22,032 nt of DNA, from positions 1 to 22,032 of the IMG/VR virus record IMGVR_UViG_3300048021_000107. One strand, written 5' to 3'. Below are positions 5,541 through 13,734 of the stretch, piece after piece. Below the pieces are notes generated by a model that ran no database searches, had not been told where the DNA came from, and saw only the letters and a list, made by a program, of their open reading frames with translations. The first letter of the stretch is position 1; each line of letters opens with the position of its first letter. The translations under genes were made by a program, and so were the position numbers. The DNA is from a virus.

Positions 5541-7283
5541 CTATTCGCCTGCTAGTAGACCGCCTGTTATGCCAGTAATCGCTGGTGCTGACGCTAACGC
5601 CCTAGACAAATAACCAGGCGTGGCAAGTATCTCTCTTGCTGTGGCGGCACCAGGGGTGCCTGTTCTGTATATAGAAGCCAAACCAGCTAAAGCAGGAACG
5701 GACTGTGTACCAGCGGCAACCAAACCGCCACCAGTGAGAAGTTTAGGCATAGTCAATAGACCTGCTGTTCCTTCTTGTGGTGGAACTGAGCCTATAAGAC
5801 GCTGACCAGCAGTTTGTGCGCCGGTATACATAGGCGAACTCATATAACCTGGCATCTTTGATTCCAACGCAGAAATAGCCTGCTCTGGAGTAAATGCGCC
5901 TCTAGCACGACCCTTTTTAGCTGCGGCCTTCATAGCAAACATATTTCTGTAGGCTTTTCTTGCATTAATTAGGTCTTTATTTCCACGATTTTGTGTGACC
6001 AATATATCTTCTAGCTGCTCCTTAACTCTGCGAAGAACCTGCTTCACCTCGTTAGAATACTCAGCCTTCTTATATGATTTTCCTAACTCGCGTAACGCTG
6101 CTTGAGCTTTTTGCCCTGTCATAGTGCCGTCTGAAATACGCTCAATTACCTCTTCATTTAACACCTTGCGAAGAGCCTTTATATCTCTTGGCAACAGTTC
6201 AACACTTCCTAGAGATACTGGATTTAGAGCCTGTTGCATCAAATCTTCTACAGGCTTCGTGTTAGGAAGGTTAGCCTTTGCGACAGCCTCTCCGAATGTC
6301 TGAGATATTTTATCTTCAGCAAACTTAGCAGATTCAGCAACGTCAAGTTTTTTAGGTATTTTTACACCGATGGGGTTAACTGCTTCCTGTATAAAATTCT
6401 TGCTAAATCCTTCAAACGCCTTTCTTTGCGCTCTAGGAATGCCAGCAATATCTCCAATCAATGTCTTGCCTAAAAGGTTTTCTGTGTAAGCTACAGTCCC
6501 ACCAAGCTGCTGACCAACAGTCAATGGTACGCCTTCATCAATCAAATCAAGAGCCTCTTTAGTATTTGACGATGGCATTAAACGGCCAGTCGGCAAGAAT
6601 TGACCGGCTGTGCCTAAACCAAGACCCAAAACGCCACTAACTGTAGCTGCTTGGCCTCGTTCTTTTAATCCACCTTCTGCGCCCATACCGCCAGCAATAG
6701 CACTCTCAGTTCCGGCCAAAAGTGCTTGTGACAAGCGAGGAGCAGCTTGACCGGCTTTTGTCGCGGCAAGTTTTAACCCAGAGGCAATGCCTGTAGGTAG
6801 TGAACCAGCAATCTCTGATGCAATCGCTGTCTTTGGGTACTCCTTCTTAAACTGCTCTCTCTGTCCTCTGAACTTTGCCATAGTATCCTGTGCTGCTGGC
6901 ATAAAATCACCACCAGTAAGGACTGACTGAACACCACTTAAACCACCAAGTAATTCATCAGCACTGCCTAATGTAAGGCCGGACACAAACTCACGAGCAA
7001 TACCAGGCGCGACTTTTTGTGCAGCGGCGGTCTGCTTTGCTGGTACGGCAAGGCCAAGTGCAGCCATACGCTCACGAGCCATAGACGCAGGTGTAGGGGC
7101 ATCAGTTTCAGCATCAGCCGCAACGTAATCTATCTCTGCTTTTACAGGCTTTTTATTTTTAGCGGCAGATAAAGATTGTCTACGCTTTATCTCTTTTGCA
7201 AGAGTTGTAGCAGCCTCAACATCCCCAGCTTTATGAGCATTCATAAAAGCGGATTTAAGTCTTTCCATTGATGCTTCTGTCAT
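5541..7283 (-). CDS. Large internal virion / DNA-ejection protein candidate (580 aa)
   Basis: The start lies in an ATGA overlap with the preceding gene. The protein has a charged N-terminal helix, then Ala/Gly-rich segments with GSADELLGGLSG and EYPKTAIASEIAGSLPTG, which I associate with phage DNA-transfer (p32-like) and ejection proteins. A helical mid-region includes KALRKVLNEEVIERISDG and long Lys/Arg-rich helices (about 350-450). The C-terminal 80 residues are hydrophobic and glycine-rich (TGGGLVAAGTQSVPALAG; ending ITGITGGLLAGE), a property of proteins that enter the membrane. Its place last of three such genes before the fibres fits an ejectosome set. No lytic transglycosylase motif was found. 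The role is inferred from order and composition. Confidence 0.65.
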   Translation of the reverse strand: MTEASMERLKSAFMNAHKAGDVEAATTLAKEIKRRQSLSAAKNKKPVKAEIDYVAADAETDAPTPASMARERMAALGLAVPAKQTAAAQKVAPGIAREFVSGLTLGSADELLGGLSGVQSVLTGGDFMPAAQDTMAKFRGQREQFKKEYPKTAIASEIAGSLPTGIASGLKLAATKAGQAAPRLSQALLAGTESAIAGGMGAEGGLKERGQAATVSGVLGLGLGTAGQFLPTGRLMPSSNTKEALDLIDEGVPLTVGQQLGGTVAYTENLLGKTLIGDIAGIPRAQRKAFEGFSKNFIQEAVNPIGVKIPKKLDVAESAKFAEDKISQTFGEAVAKANLPNTKPVEDLMQQALNPVSLGSVELLPRDIKALRKVLNEEVIERISDGTMTGQKAQAALRELGKSYKKAEYSNEVKQVLRRVKEQLEDILVTQNRGNKDLINARKAYRNMFAMKAAAKKGRARGAFTPEQAISALESKMPGYMSSPMYTGAQTAGQRLIGSVPPQEGTAGLLTMPKLLTGGGLVAAGTQSVPALAGLASIYRTGTPGAATAREILATPGYLSRALASAPAITGITGGLLAGE

Positions 7284-8761
7284 TGATATTGACCTACTGC
7301 ATATCTGTCTATTAGGGCGTCCACATCGCCGCTAGGAGCATCTGGACCATCCAAGACCTCAGATGCTGGGTCTCTCACCTCTGGAATCTCTACAGTTTTG
7401 AAGTTCGGTAGTTTTGATGCGCTTGTACTTAAAGCTCTTTGCCGTTGGTAGAAAGGCAAATCAGTATTGTAGTCGTTAGACTTGTCTCTCAAAACCTTAC
7501 CTATGGCTGCCTTTACAGTGTCTGGGTCTGTTGTGAGATTTCTTAAATCACCACCCAAATATGTAATAAGACGTTCAGCATCTTGCTCCGTCATTACGCC
7601 AGGGCCAAGAACATCAACGCGAACCTGACCAAGAATGCCTTGCTGCATACCAATAGCAAGTTGTCTTGCCATTTCTTTTGGAGACAAGTCTTTCCCAAAA
7701 AGTGTTTTTGCTTTTGCAGATAATGATGTTCCAAGACCCGCAAAACCGCCCTCTACCGCGTCCAAGTCACGATATAGCTTGCCAAGAGTTTTTACACCCC
7801 TGCTTTGCGTTCTTGTTTCATCTGCAAGTTTTTTAACATCGCCTAGCTTTAATCTTTCACCGTCTAAATTATCAGAAGAAATAAACTCTTCTGATTCTGG
7901 GTTTATAGGGCGAAAGCCACCTTTCGCATCTGGGTCCTCTACTACTGTAACAGTGCTGCCTTCAGCAGTTGTTTTTCTGTATATGCGTTTTTTAGACAAC
8001 TCATTATTTTCTAAGAAAACACCCTCTATAGGCTCAACTCCGACACCCTTTTTTGTTTCGGAAATAAAGCTACCTTTACGCACAACACGACCTGTAGTTG
8101 GGTCTCCACCTAAAGCAGCAATAAGGGGGCTGTTTATTGGTAGAAAAGCAACATCAGCCTTACCAAGCTCACCTGTTTCTGGGTCTTTTACTGTTTGTTG
8201 TTTCCAAGGTATAGCCTTTGCTGTGGACGTGCTTGGCTTATTTCTCGCCTCTATCTGAGACTCAATGTTGCGGCGGCTCAACTCATCAAGCTCTGCCTGC
8301 CGTTCAGCAGCAGCTTTCTTCTCAGCAATAGCAGATTCTCTCTCTTGAGCCGTACCATACGCCTCACGAGCCTTGCCCAGAGACGCACCAAGGATTTGCC
8401 CAAAGGTCATAGGCTTATCCTGCCAGCCACCTAGCTGTGACATAGTTTGCCCGAAAGCACCTAATGCAGCAGAGCCAGGTGTACCGCGTCCAGGCAGCAT
8501 AGAACCAAGCCCAGAAGACGCTGTGGTCGGCGTTATCAGCCTTGCTTGCGGTATGCCCATACTTGGCTTTTGTGACGCTCCTAGAGCCATTAAGGCACGT
8601 TGACGAGCATTCTCCACTACAGAGCCAGGTGTTTGCTGTACTGTCTGCTGTGGGGCTGGGCCAGTTCTGGCATCTGCGTCCAAAAAAGCAGAAATTGCTG
8701 GTTTACGAGTAGCACCAGAAAGAACCATTCGTCTTAGGTTTAGCAGGTCTCTAGTGTCCAT
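7280..8761 (-). CDS. Internal virion protein candidate (493 aa)
   Basis: I chose ATG 8761, which has AGGAG 6 bases upstream; an in-frame TTG one codon earlier is too close to that site. The N-terminal 130 residues are Gly/Pro/Ala-rich (LGSMLPGRGTPGSAALG), followed by a helical coil (REAYGTAQERESAIAEKKAA through QAELDELSRRNIESQIEARN), then a beta-rich middle and a helical C-terminal third with LSPKEMARQLAIGMQQG. No enzyme motif is visible. It sits between two other candidates for ejection proteins and overlaps the next by four bases, so co-production is likely. It could instead be a structural tail protein. Confidence 0.6.
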   Translation of the reverse strand: MDTRDLLNLRRMVLSGATRKPAISAFLDADARTGPAPQQTVQQTPGSVVENARQRALMALGASQKPSMGIPQARLITPTTASSGLGSMLPGRGTPGSAALGAFGQTMSQLGGWQDKPMTFGQILGASLGKAREAYGTAQERESAIAEKKAAAERQAELDELSRRNIESQIEARNKPSTSTAKAIPWKQQTVKDPETGELGKADVAFLPINSPLIAALGGDPTTGRVVRKGSFISETKKGVGVEPIEGVFLENNELSKKRIYRKTTAEGSTVTVVEDPDAKGGFRPINPESEEFISSDNLDGERLKLGDVKKLADETRTQSRGVKTLGKLYRDLDAVEGGFAGLGTSLSAKAKTLFGKDLSPKEMARQLAIGMQQGILGQVRVDVLGPGVMTEQDAERLITYLGGDLRNLTTDPDTVKAAIGKVLRDKSNDYNTDLPFYQRQRALSTSASKLPNFKTVEIPEVRDPASEVLDGPDAPSGDVDALIDRYAVGQYQ

Positions 8762-8770
8762 CAAGCTCTC

Positions 8771-9478
8771 CTATGCGCCAAGTAGGCCAAGCTGACTAGC
8801 AAGACCAACGCCCTGTGTAGCCATGCCTAAGAAATCTGCTGTTGGGTTTCTGAACTGCGGCGTAATCTGTTCGCTGCCTACAGTACCACCAGCAACAGTA
8901 GCCATATAATCACGCAGCTTCTGCTGTGGACGGTTTTGCTCAAACTGGAAGCGTTCAATATCTGCTGCAAGCTCTGCCTGCTGCTGCGCTTCTCTTGCGC
9001 CTCCAACCTGTGCCAAGCTCATAAGGTCAGCCATACCAAACTCACGAGCTTGCGGAGCCTGTGCAATCGCTCGTTGCTGCGCCTCATAAGCCATTGGTGC
9101 CAATGCCTGTCCCAACGCAGCCTGCTGGTATCCAGAGCCGTATCTACCGGCCTTGGCGGCCTGTGCTTGCACTTGCTCAACAACTGGACGGAATGCAGCG
9201 GCCTGTAGCGGGTTAGTACCCATCAGGTTCTGCATCACAACATCTTGTACGCCCCTTATGAAGGGGCTACCAGTTATAGCTTGCTGTCGAATACCGGACA
9301 AGGCCATTTCAGACTCTGGTGAAAATCCAACAGTGGTTTGACCAGGGTAATACTGAGGCTGGGCAGAGCCATACAAATCCTTTGCTTGTGAAAGTCCGTA
9401 CTCAAGGAATGGCTTTGCATACTCTGGTGGGTTCACCATCGTATTGATTGTTCTTGTGCTACCGCCGCCTTTGCTCAT
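8771..9478 (-). CDS. Small internal virion / ejection protein candidate (235 aa)
   Basis: ATG 9478 follows AAAGGAAA by about 8 bases. The protein starts MSKGGGS, has a YYPGQTTVGFSPESEMAL segment, and then is Ala/Gln-rich and helical (QAQAAKAGRYGSGYQQAALG, AYEAQQRAIAQAPQAREFG, and a coil to residue 195), ending in a hydrophobic glycine-rich segment (GVGLASQLGLLGA). I recall similar sequences among marine phages in this position. Length and composition fit the smallest member of an ejection trio (compare gp14 of T7 or gp7 of P22), though no sequence similarity to those can be shown here. Confidence 0.6.
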   Translation of the reverse strand: MSKGGGSTRTINTMVNPPEYAKPFLEYGLSQAKDLYGSAQPQYYPGQTTVGFSPESEMALSGIRQQAITGSPFIRGVQDVVMQNLMGTNPLQAAAFRPVVEQVQAQAAKAGRYGSGYQQAALGQALAPMAYEAQQRAIAQAPQAREFGMADLMSLAQVGGAREAQQQAELAADIERFQFEQNRPQQKLRDYMATVAGGTVGSEQITPQFRNPTADFLGMATQGVGLASQLGLLGA

Positions 9479-9479
9479 C

Positions 9480-9854
9480 TTATATTTCCTTTATCAATAC
9501 AGTTGACGCTGGCTTATAGTCCTTTAGCTGGCGTTCCCAGCCTTTGCGTCCGATAATTTCCATTCCATCGCATCCGTGGCTTCTAGCCCATTCAACAATG
9601 CTTTTCTCAGCCTCTATAAGCTCATCCATCTCACCGCCTGCCAACCAAATCCTGCATACGGCTCTTTTCGGGTAGTCAACTATCTCAGTCACTATAACAG
9701 AATTTTCAAGTGGAAAAAACTGTGCGCTACCGTCCTTTATAGCATCTACAACATGCAGAAGGCTATGCGTATCACCAGAGTACGCAAGTGCGGCTTCAAT
9801 GTGGTGAGCTAGACGTTCTAGTTCATCCAATGATGAGGTAGGCGAAATCTGCAT
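9480..9854 (-). CDS. GNAT-fold-like phage protein (124 aa)
   Basis: ATG 9854 overlaps the preceding gene by 32 bases and has only a weak upstream site (CAGGG). The second half, with CRIWLAGGEMDELIEAEKSI and EWARSHGCDGMEIIGRKGWE followed by RQLKDYKPAS, matches a pattern I know from many phage proteins encoded near tail and internal protein genes. It looks like the latter half of a GNAT acetyltransferase fold (helix, strand, then an RxGW-type loop). The usual acetyl-CoA loop is not evident, so catalysis is uncertain; it may be a degenerate or structural relative. Confidence 0.7.
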   Translation of the reverse strand: MQISPTSSLDELERLAHHIEAALAYSGDTHSLLHVVDAIKDGSAQFFPLENSVIVTEIVDYPKRAVCRIWLAGGEMDELIEAEKSIVEWARSHGCDGMEIIGRKGWERQLKDYKPASTVLIKEI

Positions 9855-10146
9855 CGTGTCCCTGATTGTCGTGGTTAATAATCATAGTGCCGTTAGTGCT
9901 TGTGCCATCAATATAAGGGTTATGATGCCACGGATTGTGGTCTACCCCGCAAAAGAAAACCAAGCTAGATGTGGAGTATCGCGGCTCCTGCACAGTGGTC
10001 TGCGTTGTGTTTGCTGGCAATGTCACATAGCCAACGCTGTTCAGGCCGCCGTTAATCGTGCGGTTTAGAACCTCAGCAATCTCGCGTGTCGTAGCCGTAA
10101 TAGGGTTTAAGATACGAAAGTTAGTGGTGCGCTGCTCAATAGTCAT
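9823..10146 (-). CDS. Hypothetical tail-associated protein (107 aa)
   Basis: The start is in an ATGA overlap with the preceding gene, so translation is coupled. The N-terminal half is helical and polar (TTREIAEVLNRTINGGLNS) and leads into a beta-rich part with YVTLPANTTQTTV and SSLVFFCGVDHNPWHHNPYI, rich in His and aromatic residues, ending ADFAYLIIG. The fold may be a small tail or head-tail component, similar in style to short fibre-attachment proteins. No family is recognised. The gene is well supported by both overlaps. Confidence 0.7.
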   Translation of the reverse strand: MTIEQRTTNFRILNPITATTREIAEVLNRTINGGLNSVGYVTLPANTTQTTVQEPRYSTSSLVFFCGVDHNPWHHNPYIDGTSTNGTMIINHDNQGHDADFAYLIIG

Positions 10147-11597
10147 CGCCTACCTACCTGCCTTGCCTCGATGTCCATACCCTGTGCATATGACCACTGA
10201 CCTGACAGAACCATCTTAGCCCTGTGATAGCGGTCTTGCGCTCTGAACGGCACAAACCCAGCTTCATTAACGCTACCAGCCGCTGTATAGGATACTAGGT
10301 CTGTGTGTGCGCCTCTAAGGCCTATAGCCACTGTAACAGTGCCGTCCTCGTGATAAGGATACGCTCTGGTAACAATCGTGTGATTTCCTGTGGCAATACC
10401 TGTTTCACCTGTAATAATGGTGCCTTCTAGCGGGTCTCCAGAAAATGCGTGAATCTTGTCACCTAAAGCACCACCAAATAGATACTGACCGCCTTTATAA
10501 AGCGCACTGTCTAATGATGCTGGCAAGGCATCTACCGATGTAGAAATCTGGTCTAGGCTTTCTAATGTATAAGCAGCAGTAAAAAATGGTGCTACTAAGT
10601 CAGCGCGAACTGTGGCGTATGACCACCTGTTCAAAGCATAGTTGTATATAAGCAAGCGGTCTGGTGTGGTGTCGATGGCACTATTGCTAACATATGACCA
10701 GATAGCTAACTGGTTTTGCGGGTCAACCACAGACGTCATCTTGTCTTTGTAGCCAAAGTTAAAATCATCAAAAAACCAACGATTAACTTTTTCTGCGCCA
10801 ATTGGCTGTGATTTAGAGCCGTCAAATGCGTAGAAACCATCATCAGATAGATAAAACACCATGTGACCAATATTGCAGACTGAGCCAGCAACCTGACACC
10901 CACGAGCAGTTTCAACCTTATCGAACTGCCAAATTAGCGGCGGGCCAGTATATGTGGCGCGAACAATGGCTCGCTCCATAAGGATGGTCGCATATTCACC
11001 CCCTACCAAGCCTGTAATCGCACCAGCATCAGGTATGTCCTGGAAATCAGATTGCTCTGTGCCAGCCGTCCAAGCTGTCGTGTCGTTAAAACCAGACCAA
11101 TAGCAGCGATACGGTACACGACCAGACCCTTCATCAATATTAGCAGTCCACACAAAATCACGCACTGCCGCAATAAAGTCAGCTTTTGGTGCGTCTGTAG
11201 ACAAAACGCTAAATGCGCTATCAGTAGATACATTGAACTTTTGCAGGCTTTCGCCAATACCACCAGCGGCAATGACCTCTTCGCCAAACTTTACGAAACG
11301 CCAACGCTCTGAAGAAAGCAAAGAATAACCACCTGTATCGCTGACATCATCAAGCGCAGAACCTGTTTGATTAAATAAGTATAATTTTCCGCTATCACCA
11401 GCAAATAGCTTTACGTTTCCAGAGCTATCCTTGGCCGAAAACACCCCTAAAATAGTGCTATCTGCGCTGTCAGAATATTCTACAAACTCACCAAGACTGC
11501 GGTAGCCATTGTAGGCAGGCACTACGTTATGCGCATCAATAACCCCAGCATTTAAGTAATCAGGCTGGTCAGGCAGCCATTCTCCGAACTGTATCAT
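10143..11597 (-). CDS. Tail hub/nozzle-type structural protein, beta-propeller-like (484 aa)
   Basis: I start at ATG 11597, which overlaps the preceding stop (ATGA); the TTG four codons earlier lacks a usable site. The sequence is beta-rich with many short aromatic strands (KLYLFNQTGSALDD, MVFYLSDDGFYAFDGSKSQP, RLLIYNYALNRWSYATV), suggesting a propeller or similar repeated sheet. In short-tailed phages, proteins of this kind and position form the tail hub or nozzle (compare gp10 of P22 or gp12 of T7). Residues 380-400 include the motif SVDALPASLDSALY, also present in the preceding gene. The function is inferred from fold style and gene order. Confidence 0.65.
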   Translation of the reverse strand: MIQFGEWLPDQPDYLNAGVIDAHNVVPAYNGYRSLGEFVEYSDSADSTILGVFSAKDSSGNVKLFAGDSGKLYLFNQTGSALDDVSDTGGYSLLSSERWRFVKFGEEVIAAGGIGESLQKFNVSTDSAFSVLSTDAPKADFIAAVRDFVWTANIDEGSGRVPYRCYWSGFNDTTAWTAGTEQSDFQDIPDAGAITGLVGGEYATILMERAIVRATYTGPPLIWQFDKVETARGCQVAGSVCNIGHMVFYLSDDGFYAFDGSKSQPIGAEKVNRWFFDDFNFGYKDKMTSVVDPQNQLAIWSYVSNSAIDTTPDRLLIYNYALNRWSYATVRADLVAPFFTAAYTLESLDQISTSVDALPASLDSALYKGGQYLFGGALGDKIHAFSGDPLEGTIITGETGIATGNHTIVTRAYPYHEDGTVTVAIGLRGAHTDLVSYTAAGSVNEAGFVPFRAQDRYHRAKMVLSGQWSYAQGMDIEARQVGRR

Positions 11598-12322
11598 TGT
11601 GTCGCCCAAACCTCACTGCCTACTGTCACAGTACCCCAAATTTCACTTCCAATGGTGACATCGCTCCAGACTTCTGTGCCTAAAGCTACATCATCCCAAT
11701 CCTCGCCAAGACGCTTTGCATCGCATAAAACGCTTATAGCAGTTTCTGGTGTACCTGCCATGGCAAATATACCATTAGGCGCACCTGTTGTCGTTACAAC
11801 CAAATTAGGAGTCGCATAAACAGAGTAAACTACTCTTGCAATACAGGACACGTTGACAAAAGACGAAACACTTGATGCAATCGGCCTAATTCTTTTTATA
11901 TCAGCCGTATCAGTAACAGCAACGCTTACAGATGCGTTCATTGTTCTAATAGGTGTTATAACGGCATCGAAGTCAGCAGCACCTGTTACGGAGCCTGCCA
12001 TCTCACGGATGCGTGTATTATCTGCCGTAGCGGATGCGGAGATAGACACCGCTGCTGACATTTCAATAGCAAACTGTACCTCTGCTGCAACAGTAATTGC
12101 TGCTGTAGCAGTGCCTTGAAAATGCTTAACCTCAAGCTGGTCTAGCGTATCAAGAGTGAGGCCGTAATTATCTAAATCTTCCAGCGTACCCCAAGCGTCT
12201 AACTGCTCAAGAGTGGGGTTAGACCAATCAACCTTAGTAAGCAGTAATGCGCTGTCCAGAGAGTATGGAAGCGCATCAATACTGCCAGTAAAGTTATCTA
12301 GGTGCGGAGTGCCGGTGGCCAT
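11594..12322 (-). CDS. Repeat-built tail structural protein (242 aa)
   Basis: The product is made of short repeats: three Leu/Asp-rich units near residues 38-64 (TLEQLDAWG, TLEDLDNYG, TLDTLDQLE), four 20-residue beta units at 85-164 marked by I-R-x-M/I at 105, 125 and 145, and three and a half 10-residue units at 209-242. The N-terminus also has SIDALPYSLDSALL, echoed in the next protein. Placed between the fibre-like Gp80-type gene and the hub-like gene, it is probably a virion tail component. Beta-rich Ala/Ser/Val repeats of this kind are typical of marine phage tail proteins, but no named family is recognised. It lies 9 bases after the preceding stop. Confidence 0.65.
   Translation of the reverse strand: MATGTPHLDNFTGSIDALPYSLDSALLLTKVDWSNPTLEQLDAWGTLEDLDNYGLTLDTLDQLEVKHFQGTATAAITVAAEVQFAIEMSAAVSISASATADNTRIREMAGSVTGAADFDAVITPIRTMNASVSVAVTDTADIKRIRPIASSVSSFVNVSCIARVVYSVYATPNLVVTTTGAPNGIFAMAGTPETAISVLCDAKRLGEDWDDVALGTEVWSDVTIGSEIWGTVTVGSEVWATQ
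11597..11698 (-). repeat. 10-residue C-terminal repeats of the tail protein
   Basis: Residues 209-242 read WDDVALGTEV, WSDVTIGSEI, WGTVTVGSEV, then WATQ. The consensus is W-x-x-V-x-[LIV]-G-[ST]-E-[VI], with tryptophans exactly ten residues apart. Confidence 0.85.
11831..12070 (-). repeat. Four 20-residue beta repeats in the tail protein
   Basis: Residues 85-164 divide into units of exactly 20 residues that begin AIEM, IREM, IRTM and IRPI, each followed by an Ala/Ser/Val strand and a polar turn. Hydrophobic positions alternate as in beta-strands. Confidence 0.7.
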
Positions 12323-12331
12323 CAGCTACAC

Positions 12332-12718
12332 CTACGCTGCTGTAACGTCTAGGTCGCCAGCAGAAATCTTTAAGATGTCACCTGTGTCAATTAGCTTTGC
12401 AGTGGTAAACGCACCATGGATAAGCAGGTTTCCGCTTGATGATGCGTCAAACAACCCAAAGTGGCTTACTGTACCCCAGCTTGCTGTTGCTGCTGAAAAC
12501 TCAATAGCTGCGCTGTTGTCAGCCGTGCCAGAAGCCGCTGCGTTAAACGTAGCTGCTACACGAGCATAACCATTGCCGGTAAGCTCTGTGCCGCTGTTAT
12601 CGTCAGCAAAAGAACCTGTAGACAGACCAACATACACAGCCGATGGCATAGTGTATGAGCCAGTTCCTAAAATGTGGTCGAGAATTTCATTCTCAAGGTA
12701 ATCACTCATTGCAGACAT
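12332..12718 (-). CDS. Tail fibre-like protein of the Gp80 type (128 aa)
   Basis: ATG 12718 follows GGAG by 9 bases. The protein opens with a short helix (YLENEILDHILGTGSY), then a beta-rich domain with AVYVGLSTGSFADDNSGTEL, GNGYARVAATFNAAASGTAD, and SWGTVSHFGLFDASSSGNLL. This order (YVGL, GYAR, WGTV-HFGLFD, GNLL-HG) is the signature I know from the small phage tail-fibre family Gp80, found in many siphoviruses and podoviruses. Its exact place in the virion is not known to me. The neighbouring adaptor and tail genes agree with a head-tail or tail role. Confidence 0.78.
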   Translation of the reverse strand: MSAMSDYLENEILDHILGTGSYTMPSAVYVGLSTGSFADDNSGTELTGNGYARVAATFNAAASGTADNSAAIEFSAATASWGTVSHFGLFDASSSGNLLIHGAFTTAKLIDTGDILKISAGDLDVTAA

Positions 12719-12721
12719 AGT

Positions 12722-13363
12722 TTATTTCTCCGCTACTGTATTCTGCCGCAAATAGACAGACTTGGTTTGTAATGGCCCTGTGCCGTAATGTGAACGCTCT
12801 TCGTCCATTCGCACCTCGTTTATAGCACGAGTAAACTTTTCATCATACTGTGCTGCTCTTGTCTCATCTAGAAGATATATGTACGCCTCAGTTAAAGCAC
12901 CATAAAGATAAACATCAGGAGACCTAAGAAACAAAGTAGGTGTGCTAACGGCAGATAATGTATCCACACTGCCAATATATAAAATCTCTGCTGTATAAGC
13001 AGAATCCGGCACTGGCCTAAGTTTCATCTCTTTGCCAACAATACTGTAGCCCAACGGCTTGCCGCTGCCATTGCTAGAATACTGAGTGTCAAGTCCAGTT
13101 GGAGATGCGTATTGCAGTACAGTCAAAGGGCTTGTAAGCAGCTTAACTTCACGAACCTCACGCAAATCTGTAGGCAATGCAATATACTCGTCACCAGCCG
13201 TTAAGGTGGCTTGCGACCGTTTTTCTTGCTCACGAGTTTCTAACTCACGATTAATACGAGCCTCTGCAAGCTGAATAAAGTCAGGAATCTGCGCTGTTAA
13301 ATCGCTGCGAGCCAAAAAATTGGCAATTGATGTCTGCAAATCAGCGTAAGATGTTATAGCCAT
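12722..13363 (-). CDS. Head-tail adaptor / head completion protein (213 aa)
   Basis: The ATG overlaps the preceding stop (TAATG). The N-terminus MAITSYADLQTSIANFLARS, followed by IPDFIQLAEARINRELETRE and a loop with YIALPTDLREVREVKL, is the pattern of the helical adaptor (gp6-type, SU10-like) that docks under the portal in short-tailed phages. The C-terminal half has a helix pair (YLYGALTEAYIYLLDE) and a basic tail. The position two genes after the major capsid is as expected. Confidence is good for the family, moderate for the exact ring it forms. Confidence 0.82.
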   Translation of the reverse strand: MAITSYADLQTSIANFLARSDLTAQIPDFIQLAEARINRELETREQEKRSQATLTAGDEYIALPTDLREVREVKLLTSPLTVLQYASPTGLDTQYSSNGSGKPLGYSIVGKEMKLRPVPDSAYTAEILYIGSVDTLSAVSTPTLFLRSPDVYLYGALTEAYIYLLDETRAAQYDEKFTRAINEVRMDEERSHYGTGPLQTKSVYLRQNTVAEK

Positions 13364-13683
13364 TAAATATTACCGCCGCCTGTTCTAAAGTCTCGGTTCT
13401 CGCTGTTGTTCAACCACGCCTTCCAAGCCTTCGGGTTTTCGCTAGGCTTACCCAGCGTCTTCAGTAGGTGATGATACACTACATTAGGTATTTCTGCTAC
13501 ATGCTGGACATGCTTCTGGGTTCCTATCATTTGACCCTTTTGCCAGTCATCAGACATATGTTTGTTAAGCTTCATAAGCGTGTCAAAGTTCTGCGTGTTC
13601 TCAATAAAAGTAGAACCATCAGATTCTTGACGCATATAAGTCTGCTTGCCAGCAGCTTTATCGGATGTAAGTAATCTTTTCAT
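13363..13683 (-). CDS. Hypothetical protein between capsid and adaptor (106 aa)
   Basis: ATG 13683 has AGGGG about 6 bases upstream and is the first start after the capsid hairpin. The product is polar and basic, rich in His and Lys, with QNFDTLMKLNKHMSDDWQKG and HVAEIPNVVYHHLLKTLGKP followed by KAWKAWLNNSEN, and ends FRTGGGNI. It reads like a small helical virion or assembly protein; I recall similar ones in the same place in podovirus-like marine phages but no function. Its stop overlaps the adaptor start, so the two are coupled. Confidence 0.8.
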   Translation of the reverse strand: MKRLLTSDKAAGKQTYMRQESDGSTFIENTQNFDTLMKLNKHMSDDWQKGQMIGTQKHVQHVAEIPNVVYHHLLKTLGKPSENPKAWKAWLNNSENRDFRTGGGNI

Positions 13684-13695
13684 AATATCCCCTAA

Positions 13696-13728
13696 TGGAA
13701 AGAGAGGGCGGTAAACCCGCCCCCTCTA
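13696..13728 (-). terminator. Hairpin (probable partial terminator) after the capsid gene
   Basis: A 6-bp GC stem (GGGCGG 13706-13711 with CCGCCC 13717-13722, 5-base loop) extends by 4 more pairs beyond one A-C mismatch (13701-13704 with 13724-13727). On the minus strand it is followed by a short T-rich stretch (TTTCC). It lies in the 51-base gap after the capsid stop. The T-tract is modest, so partial termination or mRNA 3'-end protection is more likely than a full stop. Confidence 0.65.
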
Positions 13729-13734
13729 TTTTGC

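Noticed and set aside
7635-8258. Plus-strand 207-codon frame
   Set aside because: Antisense to the 493-residue internal protein gene; Ser/Pro-rich shadow product without start signals.
5541-8761. Lytic transglycosylase or lysozyme domain in the large internal proteins
   Set aside because: I looked for the usual catalytic Glu-Ser and following Gly-Leu-x-Q-x-x-P type motifs and found none.
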